Part shown: positions 1-6,805 of the stretch, one piece after another
Numbering within the stretch: the first letter of the stretch is position 1
Layout of the letters: the number at the start of each line of letters is the position of its first letter
Source of the DNA: Lutibacter sp.
Lineage (GTDB): Bacteria > Bacteroidota > Bacteroidia > Flavobacteriales > Flavobacteriaceae
DNA: 6,984 bases
Direction of reading: 5' to 3'
Assembly (NCBI GenBank): GCA_004195315.1
Contig: SDWL01000104.1
Coordinates: 1 to 6,984, forward strand
Notes under the pieces: generated by a model
Told to the model about the DNA's origin: nothing
The model's database searches: none
What the model saw: only the letters and a program-made list of their open reading frames with translations
Position numbers and translations under genes: made by a program

Positions 1-98
1 ATCTAATTTAGAATGTTAATCAATACGTTACCAATTATTTAAAGCAAAAATAAAGATAAAAGGTTAAAGAGAAATAAATGATTAAAGTGCTGAATTTT

Positions 99-125
99 AA
101 TTTAGTTGTTTTAACTAATTTTTAT
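99..125 (+). terminator. Possible weak AT-rich hairpin with T-rich tail
   Basis: TTAGTT (102-107) pairs perfectly with AACTAA (113-118) across a 5-base GTTTT loop, and a T-rich stretch follows. It could end transcription of a gene lying before the window. The stem has only one G-C pair and the whole region is AT-rich, so chance pairing is quite possible. Confidence 0.2.
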
Positions 126-233
126 TAAAAAGAGAAGAGATACTTTTTTTAACCTCTTAAAATAAAGATAGTAATTAAGTTTAAAAAAAATGTACAAGAA
201 ATATTAACCGTTGTTCATAATCACTTCCTTTCA

Positions 234-389
234 ATGTCGGTTATTTTAACTTTTGGAGGTATTTATTTGTTATGGAGCGGTGTATTATGGTTTAAATACA
301 TTGTAATTGTATCAGGGATATTAATGACTGTTAGTTTTGTAGTAGCTACACTTTCAATTATTCATCAAATTATATTTTCAAAAAAGTAA
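234..389 (+). CDS. Possible small two-helix membrane protein (51 aa), unrecognised
   Basis: This frame runs from ATG at 234 to TAA at 387-389 and is open upstream to a stop at 150-152. The 51 residues are strongly hydrophobic. One segment at about residues 2-20 (VILTFGGIYLL...) and a second at about 22-47 (YIVIVSGILMTVSFVVATL...) are separated by a single Lys, and the peptide ends in Ser-Lys-Lys. That pattern fits a small integral membrane protein with two helices. I recognise no family. No TAnnTTTG promoter and no Shine-Dalgarno site precede it, and AT-rich DNA readily yields hydrophobic frames. It could be a real small protein, the tail of a decayed longer gene (the frame continues upstream without an ATG), or chance. 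Confidence 0.3.
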   Translation: MSVILTFGGIYLLWSGVLWFKYIVIVSGILMTVSFVVATLSIIHQIIFSKK

Positions 390-425
390 AGAATTAATTT
401 AAGGCTTAAATTCAATTAAAAACTG

Positions 426-433
426 TAAATTTG
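426..433 (+). promoter_or_regulatory. guaB promoter, Bacteroidota -7 element
   Basis: TAAATTTG matches the Bacteroidota -7 consensus TAnnTTTG exactly and is followed by C, as is common. It ends 28 bases before the guaB ATG, giving an inferred leader of roughly 20 bases. No convincing -33 TTG box is visible at the usual distance. The leader is too short to hold a riboswitch. Confidence 0.6.
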
Positions 434-461
434 CTCGCAATTAATTATAAGTTGATTGCAC

Positions 462-1931
462 ATGATTTCAAACTCTTCAAAATTTGTAGGTGAAGGATTA
501 ACCTACGATGACGTATTACTAATTCCGGCCTTTTCAGAAGTATTACCACGCGAGGTAAATATTCAAGCAAAATTCACAAGAAATATAACATTAAACGTAC
601 CTGTTGTTTCAGCAGCAATGGACACCGTAACTGAATCTGAAATGGCAATTGCTATGGCAAGAGTTGGAGGTATTGGTGTGTTGCACAAAAATATGTCTAT
701 TGAAAGGCAGGCAAACGAAGTAAAAAAAGTAAAGCGTTCAGAGTCAGGTATGATTTTAGAACCAATTACAATAACTAAAGATGAAACTGTACTTACAGCA
801 AAAAATTTAATGCGCGAATATAGCATTGGAGGTATACCAGTTATTGATACTAATGGAAAATTAATAGGTATTATTACAAACAGAGATTTACGTTTTGAAG
901 GTGATAACACTCGTAAAATTGCTGAAGTAATGACTTCTGAAAACTTAGTAACTGTTGCAGAAGGAACTTCGCTAAAGCAAGCAGAACTTATTTTACAAGA
1001 AAATAAAATTGAAAAATTACCTGTAGTAAATCCCGATTATAAATTAGTTGGTTTAATTACGTATAGAGATATTATTAAAGTTATTGAGAATCCAAGCGCA
1101 AATAAAGATCAATATGGGCGTTTACGCGTTGCAGCAGCTATTGGAGTTACTGGAGATGCATTTGAAAGAGCAGAAGCTTTAATAAAAGTAGGTGTGGATG
1201 CATTAATAATTGATACTGCTCATGGTCATACAAAAGGCGTGGTTACTGTTTTAAAAGAAATAAAAACAATCTATCCTAATACAGATATTGTTGTTGGAAA
1301 TATTGCAACAGGCGAAGCTGCAAAATATTTAGTTGAAGCAGGCGCTGACGCTGTAAAAGTAGGTATTGGGCCAGGATCAATTTGTACAACACGTGTTGTT
1401 GCAGGTGTTGGTTATCCACAGCTTTCAGCTATTATTGAAGTTGCGCAAGCTATAAAAGGATCTGGAGTGCCAGTAATTGCTGATGGTGGAGTAAGATATA
1501 CGGGTGATATTCCAAAAGCTATTGCAGCAGGAGCAGATTGCGTTATGCTAGGTTCTTTATTAGCTGGAACCAAAGAATCTCCAGGTGAAACTATTATTTT
1601 TGAAGGAAGAAAATTTAAATCTTACAGAGGAATGGGATCTGTTGAAGCGATGCAAACTGGTTCAAAAGATCGTTATTTTCAAGATGTTGAAGATGATATT
1701 AAAAAATTAGTCCCTGAGGGGATTGTTGGTAGAGTTCCTTATAAAGGTGAATTACAAGAAACAATGCATCAATTTATAGGCGGTTTACGTGCAGGTATGG
1801 GCTATTGTGGGGCAAAAGATATTGAAGCTCAAAAAGAAGCAAAATTTGTAAAAATTACTTCTGCAGGAATGCGAGAAAGTCATCCTCATAATGTTACAAT
1901 TACTAAGGAATCTCCAAATTATTCAAGATAG
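462..1931 (+). CDS. guaB: IMP dehydrogenase
   Basis: GuaB oxidises IMP to XMP with NAD+, the first committed and rate-limiting step of GMP synthesis, in the cytoplasm. The protein has 489 residues, essentially the usual bacterial length. The (beta/alpha)8 barrel is interrupted by two CBS domains at about residues 98-145 and 157-208, the regulatory Bateman module that senses purine nucleotides. The catalytic loop GPGSICTTR lies at about 303-311 with nucleophile Cys308. The mobile flap carries the YRGMGS phosphate-binding stretch (388-393) and the Arg404-Tyr405 dyad that activates water. The ATG at 462 is preferred to an in-frame TTG two codons earlier because MISNSSKF leads straight into the conserved GLTYDDVLL. 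The gene has its own promoter and terminator, so it appears monocistronic. All key residues are present and the product call is secure. Confidence 0.98.
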   Translation: MISNSSKFVGEGLTYDDVLLIPAFSEVLPREVNIQAKFTRNITLNVPVVSAAMDTVTESEMAIAMARVGGIGVLHKNMSIERQANEVKKVKRSESGMILEPITITKDETVLTAKNLMREYSIGGIPVIDTNGKLIGIITNRDLRFEGDNTRKIAEVMTSENLVTVAEGTSLKQAELILQENKIEKLPVVNPDYKLVGLITYRDIIKVIENPSANKDQYGRLRVAAAIGVTGDAFERAEALIKVGVDALIIDTAHGHTKGVVTVLKEIKTIYPNTDIVVGNIATGEAAKYLVEAGADAVKVGIGPGSICTTRVVAGVGYPQLSAIIEVAQAIKGSGVPVIADGGVRYTGDIPKAIAAGADCVMLGSLLAGTKESPGETIIFEGRKFKSYRGMGSVEAMQTGSKDRYFQDVEDDIKKLVPEGIVGRVPYKGELQETMHQFIGGLRAGMGYCGAKDIEAQKEAKFVKITSAGMRESHPHNVTITKESPNYSR

Positions 1932-1955
1932 AAAGACATTTTGATTTTTTAAAAT

Positions 1956-1987
1956 AAAAACCGTAGTTTAATAACTTCGGTTTTTTT
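1956..1987 (+). terminator. Intrinsic terminator of guaB
   Basis: AAAAACCG (1956-1963) pairs with CGGTTTTT (1978-1985). Across a T-T mismatch, AG pairs with CT, closing an 8-base loop. The 3' arm runs on into a tract of seven T. It lies 25 bases after the guaB stop. The A-rich 5' arm means it may also work weakly on the other strand. Confidence 0.85.
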
Positions 1988-2070
1988 ATTCTGTTAAGTA
2001 GTTATTTTTTAGCAATCTTAATAAGTTTCCTTAGGCTCAATATAGAAAAAAAATCAAACAGAAATAATAG

Positions 2071-2078
2071 TATATTTG
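2071..2078 (+). promoter_or_regulatory. SDR gene promoter, Bacteroidota -7 element
   Basis: TATATTTG, followed by CA, matches TAnnTTTG exactly. A transcription start 5-8 bases downstream (about 2083-2086) would give the ATG at 2099 a leader of about 15 bases. It would make an in-frame TTG at 2084 essentially leaderless, so this element supports the ATG. No TTG -33 box is evident upstream. Confidence 0.65.
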
Positions 2079-2098
2079 CAGCCTTGAAAATAAAATTT

Positions 2099-3655
2099 AT
2101 GAAGCAAACAAATCAGGATGGGACAGATAAGCTAAGTCAAGAGCAAATTGAAACTTGTATTTCAATTTTACAAAAATTAGTTGAAGATACAAATCAAGTA
2201 TTTGAGCTTCCTGAGGAAAAAAGAGTTGCTTTAATGACAGCTGCTGGATTATTGACGAGACCCAATCGTGATGAATTTTCGAGAAGAAAAAAAGATGCTA
2301 AAAAAGCTGTTAAGAGAAAAATGATTGCACACGATAAGCATGCGCGTAAAGAAACAGGAATTAGAAGCGCTCGGGAAGCATCTGTTTTTGTAGCTCCTCT
2401 GTTAATAGATCTGACTGGTAAAACCAATGACAAAGAACTAAAATTAGAATCTCCAAGAAATTGTTACGTTTGCAAAGCGGTTTACACAAAATTGCATCAT
2501 TTTTATGATACAATGTGTACTGAATGTGGAGATTTTAACTATGCAAAACGCTTTCAATCAGCTGATTTAACAGGACAAGTTGCAGTTGTAACAGGTTCAC
2601 GTTTAAAAATTGGGTATCATATTACTTTAATGTTGTTGCGTTCTGGAGCTACAGTTGTAGCAACTACCAGATTTCCAGTAGATTCTGCTCTTCGATTTTC
2701 TAAAGAAGATGATTTCAGTAAGTGGGGAAATCGTTTAAAAATTCATGGCTTAGATTTAAGGCATATCCCAAGTGTTGAAATTTTTTGCAATTTTATTGAA
2801 CAGCAATACGAACGATTAGATATTTTAATCAATAATGCCGCGCAAACAGTTAGAAGGCCAGCTGGATTTTTTTATCATTTAATGGAAAAAGAAGAATTGA
2901 CTTATGAAGCACTACCAAAATCTGTTCAAGATTTATTAGCGGATCATCATAATTGTTTGGAAGAGTTAAAAACGATAACTTCTAATGTTGTAGATTACAA
3001 AAATAATTCATTACCAGTAACTTGGCACGGTCCAGAACCAGGAATAGGCATACGATCATCAGCTAAATTATCTCAAATACCATATAGTTTCGATAATTCA
3101 TTAAGTGCAAAAGAAGTTTTCCCAGAAGGTGAATTGGATGCTGATCTACAGCAAGTAGATTTAAGATTAACCAATAGCTGGCGTTTAAAATTAGGTGAAA
3201 TTGAAACAACTGAAATGATTGAAGTTCAGTTAGTTAATTCTATAGCGCCTTTTGTGTTAAACAACCGTCTTTCTAATATTATGAAAAAAGAAAATACAGG
3301 TCAAAAACACATTATTAATGTTTCTGCAATGGAAGGGAAATTCCATCGTTTTCGAAAACAAGATCGTCACCCACATACAAATATGGCAAAAGCAGCATTA
3401 AATATGATGACCCATACTTCTGCAGCAACACTTGCAAAAGATGGTATTTATATGAATGCTGTTGATACGGGTTGGGTTACAGATGAAGATCCTGTTGAAT
3501 TATCAAAGAAAAAAGTTGAAATTCATGATTTCCAACCTCCATTAGATATTGTTGATGGCGCTGCAAGAGTTATGGACCCACTTTTAGACGGAATTAATAT
3601 AGGAAAACATTGGTGTGGAAAATTTTTAAAAGATTACCGTCCAATAGACTGGTAA
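2099..3655 (+). CDS. Atypical SDR-like oxidoreductase with zinc-knuckle N-terminal extension
   Basis: This 518-residue protein is about twice the length of a classical SDR. Residues 1-115 are charged and partly helical with no recognised domain; about 60-85 are very Lys/Arg-rich. A CxxC-14-CxxC pair (Cys122, 125, 140, 143) suggests a zinc knuckle. The Rossmann core starts near 158 with AVVTGSRLKIG (glycine motif, Lys170 replacing the middle Gly) and LDILINNAAQ (240-249). About 100 extra residues follow before VQLVNSIAPF with the structural Asn380. The active-site region has NVS (Ser409), but the YxxxK motif reads TNMAK, with Thr427 in place of the catalytic Tyr and Lys431 kept. Arg191 after strand 2 (TTRF) would suit NADP(H). 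Substrate is unknown. It may be a reductase with altered chemistry or a nucleotide-binding non-enzyme. The ATG at 2099 is chosen over TTG at 2084 because of the promoter position. The gene is monocistronic by context. The fold call is firm; the activity is not. Confidence 0.88.
   Translation: MKQTNQDGTDKLSQEQIETCISILQKLVEDTNQVFELPEEKRVALMTAAGLLTRPNRDEFSRRKKDAKKAVKRKMIAHDKHARKETGIRSAREASVFVAPLLIDLTGKTNDKELKLESPRNCYVCKAVYTKLHHFYDTMCTECGDFNYAKRFQSADLTGQVAVVTGSRLKIGYHITLMLLRSGATVVATTRFPVDSALRFSKEDDFSKWGNRLKIHGLDLRHIPSVEIFCNFIEQQYERLDILINNAAQTVRRPAGFFYHLMEKEELTYEALPKSVQDLLADHHNCLEELKTITSNVVDYKNNSLPVTWHGPEPGIGIRSSAKLSQIPYSFDNSLSAKEVFPEGELDADLQQVDLRLTNSWRLKLGEIETTEMIEVQLVNSIAPFVLNNRLSNIMKKENTGQKHIINVSAMEGKFHRFRKQDRHPHTNMAKAALNMMTHTSAATLAKDGIYMNAVDTGWVTDEDPVELSKKKVEIHDFQPPLDIVDGAARVMDPLLDGINIGKHWCGKFLKDYRPIDW
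2462..2527 (+). other. Putative zinc-binding segment (CxxC-x14-CxxC) inside the SDR-like protein
   Basis: The codons for Cys122, Cys125, Cys140 and Cys143 form two CxxC knuckles spaced like a rubredoxin or zinc-ribbon site, just before the dinucleotide-binding fold. His137 and His138 also lie between them. Metal binding is inferred from spacing only. Classical SDR enzymes have no such site. Confidence 0.6.
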
Positions 3656-3715
3656 ATTGCTAATTATCATAAGCTTAATTTAACTTAATAGTTTTTGTAA
3701 TTACTAATATAATTT

Positions 3716-3746
3716 TTAAAACTATACTTAGTTTTAACTTATTTTT
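3716..3746 (+). terminator. AT-rich hairpin terminator after the SDR gene, possibly bidirectional
   Basis: TTAAAACTA (3716-3724) is perfectly complementary to TAGTTTTAA (3729-3737), forming a 9-bp stem with a TACT loop. T-rich DNA lies on both sides: TTTTT ending at 3717 and ATTTTT at 3741-3746. It sits between the SDR stop and the next promoter, where a terminator is expected. The stem has a single G-C pair, so it would be weak as an intrinsic terminator. Confidence 0.45.
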
Positions 3747-3765
3747 AAAGTTTGTTAACAATTTG

Positions 3766-3797
3766 TTGTTATAAACCTAATAAAGGCGGTACTTTTG
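3766..3797 (+). promoter_or_regulatory. Promoter of the helicase pair (TTG-N21-TACTTTTG)
   Basis: TTG (3766-3768) lies 21 bases before TACTTTTG (3790-3797), which matches the Bacteroidota -7 consensus TAnnTTTG and is followed by C. This is the best two-part promoter in the window. It lies inside the longest open frame that can be drawn for the next gene. A start at TTG 3752 would therefore be upstream of transcription, and the GTG at 3821 is the sensible start, with a leader of about 17 bases. Confidence 0.7.
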
Positions 3798-3820
3798 CAA
3801 TCTATCAAAAATTCATTTAC

Positions 3821-5374
3821 GTGTCAGATAAATCATTAGAATTAGAAGAAAGAAAAGCTGGAAAAGATCTTTATAGTTATCAGAAAGAAGCTATTAATAA
3901 AATTTTTAAAAGTTTTGAAGATTCTCCTGATGATTATCATTTACTGTATCAACTACCTACAGGTGGTGGTAAAACAGTAATTTTTTCTGAAATTGTACGT
4001 CAATATTTGAAACACCACAAGAAAAAAGCTCTTGTATTAACTCATCGGGTAGAATTAAGTAGGCAAACTTCCACAATGCTTACAGAGTTTGGCGTTGCCA
4101 ATAAAGTGGTGGATAGCAAGGCAAACCTAGACGATCAAAATGATTATAGCTGTTTTGTTGCTATGGTTGAAACGCTGAATAATAGGTTAAATGACAATAA
4201 ATTTGATATTTCTGATATTGGTTTAGTTATTATTGATGAAGCCCATTATAATTCATTTACTAAATTATTTGAGTTTTTTGATAAGTCATTTATTTTAGGT
4301 GTTACCGCAACACCATTGAGTTCAAATATGAAGCTTCCAATGAAAGACAATTATAATGAACTAATTGTTGGGGAAACGATTGCTTCATTAATTGAAAATG
4401 AATTTTTAGCACGAGCCGAAGTTTTTTCATATAATGTAGGTTTAACTTCTTTAGAAGTTGGAGCAAATGGAGATTATACTGTAAAATCTTCTGAAGATTT
4501 ATATACAAATAATGAAATGCTTGGTATGTTAATTCAGGCTTACGAATTACATTCAAAAGAAAAGAAAACATTAATTTTTAATAACGGAATTAATACTTCA
4601 ATTCAAGTATTTGAAACCTTTAAATCTGCTGGGTATCCTATTGCTCATCTGGATAATACGTATAGTAAAAAAGATAGAAAAATGGTATTGAAATGGTTTA
4701 AAGATACGCCACATGCTATTTTAACATCTGTAAGTATTTTAACAACTGGGTTTGATGAGCCTACTGTAAATACAATTATTTTAAATAGAGCTACAAAATC
4801 ATTAGGATTGTATTATCAAATGATTGGCCGTGGTTCGCGTATTTTAAAAAATAAATCTACCTTTTCAGTGATTGATTTGGGTAATAACGTGCACCGTTTT
4901 GGAGAGTGGGGAGCAGATTTAGATTGGCAAAAAATATTTAAATCACCTAATTATTATTTAGATAAAATTTTAAGTGATGAAGATCTAGAGAGTAATTTTA
5001 GATATGAAATGCCAGCAGATTTAAGAGTTCAATTTACGAATTCTACTGAAGTTTATTTTGATGTTAAAGGCACCTATATAGAATCTATAAGTAACGGTGA
5101 ATCTTCAAAAGTTGTGTTAGAAAAGTCTATAATACAACATGCGAAAATTTGTATAGAAAATAGTGAAGACGTTTATGATGCTTATGATTTATCAAAAAAA
5201 TTATGTGATGATATTGATTACAGAATAGATAGCTATTCTAAATGTATTTGCAGAAGTACTCATAATTTTGTGACTTGGTTAAAAGAAGATTACAGAACCA
5301 AACTTCGCTTTTATTTAAGAGATAATTTTGATAGAGATTTTGAAATAATTCATGGAAGACCACCGGAAGAATAA
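3821..5374 (+). CDS. SF2 DEAH-box helicase, RadD/YejH-like core
   Basis: This 517-residue protein is predicted to be an ATP-dependent DNA helicase or translocase. Motifs in order are: Q-like YSYQKEA near 18-24; Walker A LPTGGGKT (45-52, Lys51); LTHRVEL (Ia) near 73-79; DEAH (139-142); VTATP motif III near 161-165; LTTGFDEP motif V (307-314); and QMIGRGSR motif VI (333-340, arginine finger candidates Arg337 and Arg340). The motif V to VI stretch and the following VIDLGNNVHRFG closely resemble RadD (YejH), a DNA-repair helicase known in E. coli. RadD's CxxC zinc-finger cluster is absent. Residues from about 385 on match no domain I know. GTG at 3821 is chosen because a promoter lies between it and the only earlier candidate start. 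A DbpA-like gene follows after 55 bases, probably on the same transcript. The helicase class is secure; the RadD-like role is inferred. Confidence 0.92.
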   Translation: MSDKSLELEERKAGKDLYSYQKEAINKIFKSFEDSPDDYHLLYQLPTGGGKTVIFSEIVRQYLKHHKKKALVLTHRVELSRQTSTMLTEFGVANKVVDSKANLDDQNDYSCFVAMVETLNNRLNDNKFDISDIGLVIIDEAHYNSFTKLFEFFDKSFILGVTATPLSSNMKLPMKDNYNELIVGETIASLIENEFLARAEVFSYNVGLTSLEVGANGDYTVKSSEDLYTNNEMLGMLIQAYELHSKEKKTLIFNNGINTSIQVFETFKSAGYPIAHLDNTYSKKDRKMVLKWFKDTPHAILTSVSILTTGFDEPTVNTIILNRATKSLGLYYQMIGRGSRILKNKSTFSVIDLGNNVHRFGEWGADLDWQKIFKSPNYYLDKILSDEDLESNFRYEMPADLRVQFTNSTEVYFDVKGTYIESISNGESSKVVLEKSIIQHAKICIENSEDVYDAYDLSKKLCDDIDYRIDSYSKCICRSTHNFVTWLKEDYRTKLRFYLRDNFDRDFEIIHGRPPEE

Positions 5375-5429
5375 CATACTTTAATTACTTGTTTTATAAT
5401 AACTTTCCTTAATAAACTTTGTTTACATA

Positions 5430-6740
5430 ATGGCAAATATCATTAAAAATCAACAACATATTTTGGATAAGTTAGGGATTGTTACCTTAAATCCAATGCA
5501 AGAGGAGGCAGCGTTAGTAATTAACTCTACTAATAATGTTGTTCTATTATCACCAACGGGAACAGGAAAAACACTCGCTTTTTTATTGCCAATTATAAAA
5601 AAATTGGATGTTGATTGTTCAAATGTTCAAGTACTTATTTTAGTGCCTTCAAGAGAATTAGCTATTCAAATAGAGCAAGTTACTCGTGAAATGGGGACGG
5701 GTTTTAAAGCCAATGCTGTTTATGGTGGACGCTCAATTTCTAAAGATGAAATAGATTTAAATCATAGTCCAGCTATTTTAATTGGAACTCCTGGTAGAAT
5801 TTCAGATCATTTAAGAAGAGCCACTTTTTCAACTGAGAATATTACAACGTTGGTTTTAGACGAGTTTGATAAATCATTGGAAGTAGGTTTTAAAGATGAA
5901 ATGATTGAAATTGTAGCTTCGCTTAGAATGGTTAAAAAAAGAATATTAACTTCAGCAACAAAAGGACTAAAAATTCCTGAATTTGTTGGTTTAGAAAATC
6001 CAAAAACCATTAATTACTTAACAAAAGAAACAACTCTTTTAAACATTAAAACTGTAATTTCTCCAACCAAAGATAAATTAGAAACGTTGATAGATTTGGT
6101 ATGTTCTATAAAAAATGAACCAGCTATTATCTTTTGTAACTTTAGAGATACTATTGAAATGGTAAGTGATTATTTGAACGATAATCATATTAGTCATGGT
6201 TGTTTTTATGGTGCAATGGAGCAACAAGATAGAGAAAGGTCGCTTATAAAATTTCGTAATGGGACACATCAATTAATAGTAGCTACAGATTTGGCAGCTA
6301 GAGGATTAGATATTTCTGAGATTAAATATATTATCCATTATCAGCTTCCCTTAAAAAGGGACGAATTTACGCATAGAAACGGACGAACTGCCAGAATGAA
6401 TAGTAAAGGAACGGCTTATGTGATTCAATGGAAAAATGAAAAACCTTCAGATTTCACTTCAAATTCTGAAAATGAAATGATAGAGAAACATCCAACTCCA
6501 GAACCTTCTAGTTGGAAAACCTTATTTATTTCAGGAGGAAGAAAAGATAAAATTTCAAAAGGCGATATTGCAGGTTTATTCTTTAAGGAAGGAAAACTAA
6601 ATAAAGACGAATTAGGAATCATTGAATTGAAGAGTGATTGTGCGTTTGTTGGTGTATCTGCATCAAAAGCAGATGAACTTATTAACCTTTTCAATAATAC
6701 CCATCTTAAAAAAAGAAAAATTAGAGTGTACGTTATTTAG
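5430..6740 (+). CDS. dbpA: DbpA-like DEAD-box ATP-dependent RNA helicase
   Basis: This 436-residue cytoplasmic RNA helicase probably acts in 50S subunit assembly. Core motifs are: Q motif with Gln24; motif I SPTGTGKT (41-48); PSREL (73-77); GG (99-100); TPGR (120-123); motif II DEFD (144-147) where DEAD is usual; TSAT (174-177); IIFCNF (233-238); motif V ATDLAARGLDI (285-295); and motif VI HRNGRTAR (315-322). After a short linker, residues 363-436 (KTLFISGGRKDKISKGDIAGLF...) form the DbpA RNA-binding domain. In E. coli DbpA and B. subtilis YxiN this domain grips hairpin 92 of 23S rRNA. The usual family length is about 455, so the protein is complete. The ATG has no Shine-Dalgarno site, as is typical here. 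It lies 55 bases after the DEAH helicase with no terminator between, so co-transcription is likely. Family assignment is strong; strict orthology to DbpA is likely. Confidence 0.93.
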   Translation: MANIIKNQQHILDKLGIVTLNPMQEEAALVINSTNNVVLLSPTGTGKTLAFLLPIIKKLDVDCSNVQVLILVPSRELAIQIEQVTREMGTGFKANAVYGGRSISKDEIDLNHSPAILIGTPGRISDHLRRATFSTENITTLVLDEFDKSLEVGFKDEMIEIVASLRMVKKRILTSATKGLKIPEFVGLENPKTINYLTKETTLLNIKTVISPTKDKLETLIDLVCSIKNEPAIIFCNFRDTIEMVSDYLNDNHISHGCFYGAMEQQDRERSLIKFRNGTHQLIVATDLAARGLDISEIKYIIHYQLPLKRDEFTHRNGRTARMNSKGTAYVIQWKNEKPSDFTSNSENEMIEKHPTPEPSSWKTLFISGGRKDKISKGDIAGLFFKEGKLNKDELGIIELKSDCAFVGVSASKADELINLFNNTHLKKRKIRVYVI

Positions 6741-6805
6741 CAAAGTAATTTAGAGGAGAAGGAAGAGTTATAAGAATTAGAAAATTGTCTTTTACTAAAT
6801 GTATT

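Noticed and set aside
61..155. Inverted repeat AGGTTAAA (61-68) and TTTAACCT (148-155)
   Set aside because: Eight matching bases 80 apart in very AT-rich DNA are expected by chance, and no terminal duplications or transposase suggest a mobile element.
456..461. In-frame TTG start for guaB two codons upstream of the ATG
   Set aside because: TTG is a rare start, an ATG follows immediately, and the ATG gives the normal GuaB N-terminus and length.
563..910. Open frame of 115 codons on the - strand inside guaB
   Set aside because: It lies wholly within a certain gene and its product resembles no protein family, so it is a shadow of guaB codon use.
2084..2098. TTG start for the SDR-like gene adding MKIKF
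   Set aside because: It falls at the transcription start predicted from TATATTTG (2071-2078), leaving no leader. The ATG at 2099 is a better start.
4302..4571. Open frame of 89 codons on the - strand inside the DEAH helicase
   Set aside because: It is an overlap artefact in AT-rich coding DNA, with no promoter and no recognisable domain. The other short antisense frames (2194-2433, 5807-6010, 6078-6272, 6425-6694) fail for the same reasons.
5389..5421. Separate promoter for the DbpA-like gene (TTG-N21-TAAACTTTG)
   Set aside because: The -7 element has one base too many (TA-N3-TTTG) and ends only eight bases before the ATG, which would make the transcript almost leaderless. Read-through from the upstream helicase gene is simpler.
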